Assembly (NCBI GenBank): GCA_934692665.1
Contig: CAKUUG010000057.1
Coordinates: forward strand, 1-6,242
Direction of reading: 5' to 3'
DNA: 6,242 nucleotides
Source: an uncultured Candidatus Melainabacteria bacterium
GTDB lineage: Bacteria > Cyanobacteriota > Vampirovibrionia > Gastranaerophilales > Gastranaerophilaceae
The position numbers and the translations under genes are program-made. The notes under the pieces are model-generated. The model was given only the letters and a program-made list of their open reading frames with translations. It had not been told where the DNA came from and made no database searches. Positions 4,657 to 6,242 of the stretch are shown piece by piece; position 1 is the first letter of the stretch, and each line of letters begins with the position of its first letter.

Positions 4657-6054
4657 ATGAACAACCACGAAATTGATTTTTTGAAAAACAAAACATATAT
4701 TGGAATTTTTTATTTACCTGACGATAAAGAAGTAATGGGGCAATTAATTTACCAAAAGAATAGTAATTTTGAGTTAAAATTATTCTCTGATTTCCCCTTA
4801 GACAAAGAGAAAGAAACAGCGATTCCATTCATATACGGCAAAATTCATGATGAACAATATGAGACATATTTTATAAGTTTAAAAGACTGTCATCTATTTA
4901 TAAATTCTTTAGGTAGCTATGGTTATCAGTATCAAGTATTTTTTGATGTTGTATTATTTTCAAGACATCGTACTTTTGATTTTTCAAAAGATTCTATCAA
5001 GAGTATCAGTTTATTTTATAGTAATTGGAATGAATTTTGTTATCCTCAAGGATTTAAATCACATGCGCCATACATAAACAAAATGCTATCTTTTAGAGTT
5101 AAACCTAGTTTAAGAATCACCTTTAATCAGAATATATCAAGTCATTATTTACCAGAAAAGGGAATATTTGATTCAATATTTTGTTCTTCAAAGTTAAGTA
5201 ATGAAGAAAAAAGTCTTATAGAAAAGCAATTAGAACAAACATTGGTTCCATATAAAGATAAAATAGGAATTAAAATACCTGACAAACATGATTGGCTTAT
5301 TAATATTAATACTGTACAAAATATTGAAGATTTGTACCCAATAATTTATGACATTAAATCTTTATTAACCTGTTTAACATATGATTTTAGTACAAATATT
5401 GATAAAATAAGAATAGTATCAAACAATGGTGAAGAAAAATACGATTCTTCTTTTTTTATGCTGAAACATATTCATATAAGTGAAAGACGCTCTTTTTACC
5501 ATCATCAATCAGCACCTTTTAAATTAAATACATTTACACAAAATGAATGGGCTACTATATTTAAGCATTTATTTAATAATAAAAATAAATTAAATAAATA
5601 TTTCTTTATATTACTGCAAAATCATGCAGATAAAGTTATTACGGAATTTAGTCTGACAAATTATTTAACTTGTATTGATGCAATAGGCAATAGTAAAAAA
5701 TACGGCAAAATTAAATATGAACTAGTCTTATCTAATTTTGCTTCTGAATTAAAAAAAGATGATAAAAATAAATTATTAAGTTTATTCAGAAAAGAACTAA
5801 AATTTGTTAAAGTAAAAAATGAACAAAAGAAGAAATCATGGGGACTTATAGGTTTAAAAATATCAGAATTACGTGCATTAACAGTTCATTTCAATGATAA
5901 AAACACTGAAACGGATATGTCCAAATGTATAGAAATATATAGAGTATTAGAGTTAATAATTATAGATTATATTTTTGAATGTTTACAAATAGAAAAAGAA
6001 AAGCGTGTTAAATACAAAGAACATTACATATCTAAAATATTAAGAGATTGCTAA
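4657..6054 (+). CDS. ApeA-like HEPN-domain protein, candidate anti-phage RNase
   Basis: The 465-residue protein fits the ApeA group: an ApeA-type N-terminal sensor domain followed by a C-terminal HEPN ribonuclease domain. Known ApeA is an E. coli single-gene anti-phage system. N-terminal features are YIGIFYLPDDKEVMGQLIY (14-32, like the 'G-x-W-x-L-P...G-x-L' opening), a 'FDVVLFSRHRTFDF' strand (96-109) and the FYSNWNEF segment (120-127). The HEPN part runs from about residue 300. An early helix reads FSLTNYLTCIDAIGN (331-345), then SELRALTVHF (403-412) supplies the R-x4-H signature (Arg406, His411), then a long hydrophobic helix (IYRVLELIIIDYIFECLQI, 427-445). The usual Asn after Arg is Ala here. 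The start is fixed by AGGAG 5 bases before the ATG. There is no antitoxin gene beside it. It sits between tRNA-fMet and an integrase, as expected of island cargo. The alternative is an unrelated HEPN toxin. Confidence 0.7.
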   Translation: MNNHEIDFLKNKTYIGIFYLPDDKEVMGQLIYQKNSNFELKLFSDFPLDKEKETAIPFIYGKIHDEQYETYFISLKDCHLFINSLGSYGYQYQVFFDVVLFSRHRTFDFSKDSIKSISLFYSNWNEFCYPQGFKSHAPYINKMLSFRVKPSLRITFNQNISSHYLPEKGIFDSIFCSSKLSNEEKSLIEKQLEQTLVPYKDKIGIKIPDKHDWLININTVQNIEDLYPIIYDIKSLLTCLTYDFSTNIDKIRIVSNNGEEKYDSSFFMLKHIHISERRSFYHHQSAPFKLNTFTQNEWATIFKHLFNNKNKLNKYFFILLQNHADKVITEFSLTNYLTCIDAIGNSKKYGKIKYELVLSNFASELKKDDKNKLLSLFRKELKFVKVKNEQKKKSWGLIGLKISELRALTVHFNDKNTETDMSKCIEIYRVLELIIIDYIFECLQIEKEKRVKYKEHYISKILRDC

Positions 6055-6056
6055 AT

Positions 6057-6242
6057 CTAAGTTCCAAATCTTCTAACTTCTTCTTGTGGCTCAATAGCTT
6101 GATTTACAATGCTGTTCAGCAAGTTTACACACTTGTCATTAACTTCCGGCAATAAGTGTGTGTATAAATCCATTGTCATAGTAATAGATGAATGCCCTAA
6201 CTGATGTTGAACATATTTCATCGGGGCACCGTTTGCAAGAAG
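6057..6242 (-). CDS. Tyrosine recombinase / phage-type integrase, C-terminal end (partial)
   Basis: The - strand is open from the window edge to TAG at 6057-6059 and encodes the last 61 residues. The segment LLANGAPMKYVQHQLGHSS is the typical region after the catalytic H-x-x-R box, with the conserved G-H of 'LGHSS' (His codon 6192-6194). MTMDLYTHL follows and carries the nucleophilic Tyr (codon 6162-6164). The chemistry is cut-and-rejoin through a 3'-phosphotyrosine at att sites. The acidic tail after the Tyr (IEPQEEVRRFGT) is unremarkable. The N-terminus, core-binding domain and first catalytic Arg lie outside the window. The stop codons of this gene and the HEPN gene are only 2 bases apart. 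The nearest tRNA is the natural candidate integration site. Confidence 0.92.
   Translation of the reverse strand, partial: LLANGAPMKYVQHQLGHSSITMTMDLYTHLLPEVNDKCVNLLNSIVNQAIEPQEEVRRFGT

Noticed and set aside
4640..4828. 62-residue - strand reading frame at the start of the HEPN gene
   Set aside because: Antisense to the HEPN start and ribosome site, Leu/Phe-rich shadow composition; not a convincing antitoxin.
5485..5505. RRSFYHH (residues 277-283) as the HEPN catalytic R-x4-6-H motif
   Set aside because: It lies in the sensor half, before the helical HEPN region. The C-terminal RALTVH at 406-411 has the expected helix context and following hydrophobic helix.
4657..6054. HEPN/MNT toxin-antitoxin pair
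   Set aside because: No nucleotidyltransferase-like antitoxin gene is adjacent: a tRNA lies upstream and a convergent integrase downstream, and the protein is too long for the small HEPN toxins.

Overview
The window is AT-rich bacterial DNA with a standard genetic code (all readable stops are TAA or TAG, and Trp is TGG). I suspect a gut Gastranaerophilales-type lineage (Vampirovibrionia/Melainabacteria). The main reason is that the 439-residue protein starts with a short polar leader ending in a 'SFEGK'-like F-x-G motif, which I associate with many uncharacterised proteins of that group. This is inference; other low-GC gut lineages are possible.

Layout. On the left, the last codons of a possible + strand gene converge on a short-form ribosomal protein L25 gene (rplY, - strand). 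A 77-base divergent promoter region separates rplY from folP (+ strand), a dihydropteroate synthase with an extra N-terminal domain of about 125 residues. folP ends tail to tail on a - strand run of four genes. In transcription order these are a LOG-family phosphoribohydrolase, a 113-residue unknown protein, an overlapping YkgJ-type cysteine-cluster protein, and a 439-residue protein built on nine basic repeats of about 18 residues. The LOG gene has a well-formed -35/-10 pair placed so that its mRNA would be nearly leaderless.

The right third looks like an integration hot spot. It holds an initiator tRNA-fMet gene with encoded CCA and a strong intrinsic terminator. Next is a 465-residue protein that I read as an ApeA-like HEPN RNase, a phage-defence (abortive infection) type. 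Two bases beyond its stop codon lies the convergent C-terminal end of a tyrosine-recombinase integrase, cut by the window edge. The order tRNA, defence gene, integrase fits the end of a genomic island inserted at the tRNA, with the HEPN protein as cargo.

The housekeeping genes (translation, folate, purine-derived nucleotide metabolism) do not form one pathway. The functional unit most worth following is the tRNA/HEPN/integrase block. Second is the basic repeat protein and its cysteine-cluster neighbours.
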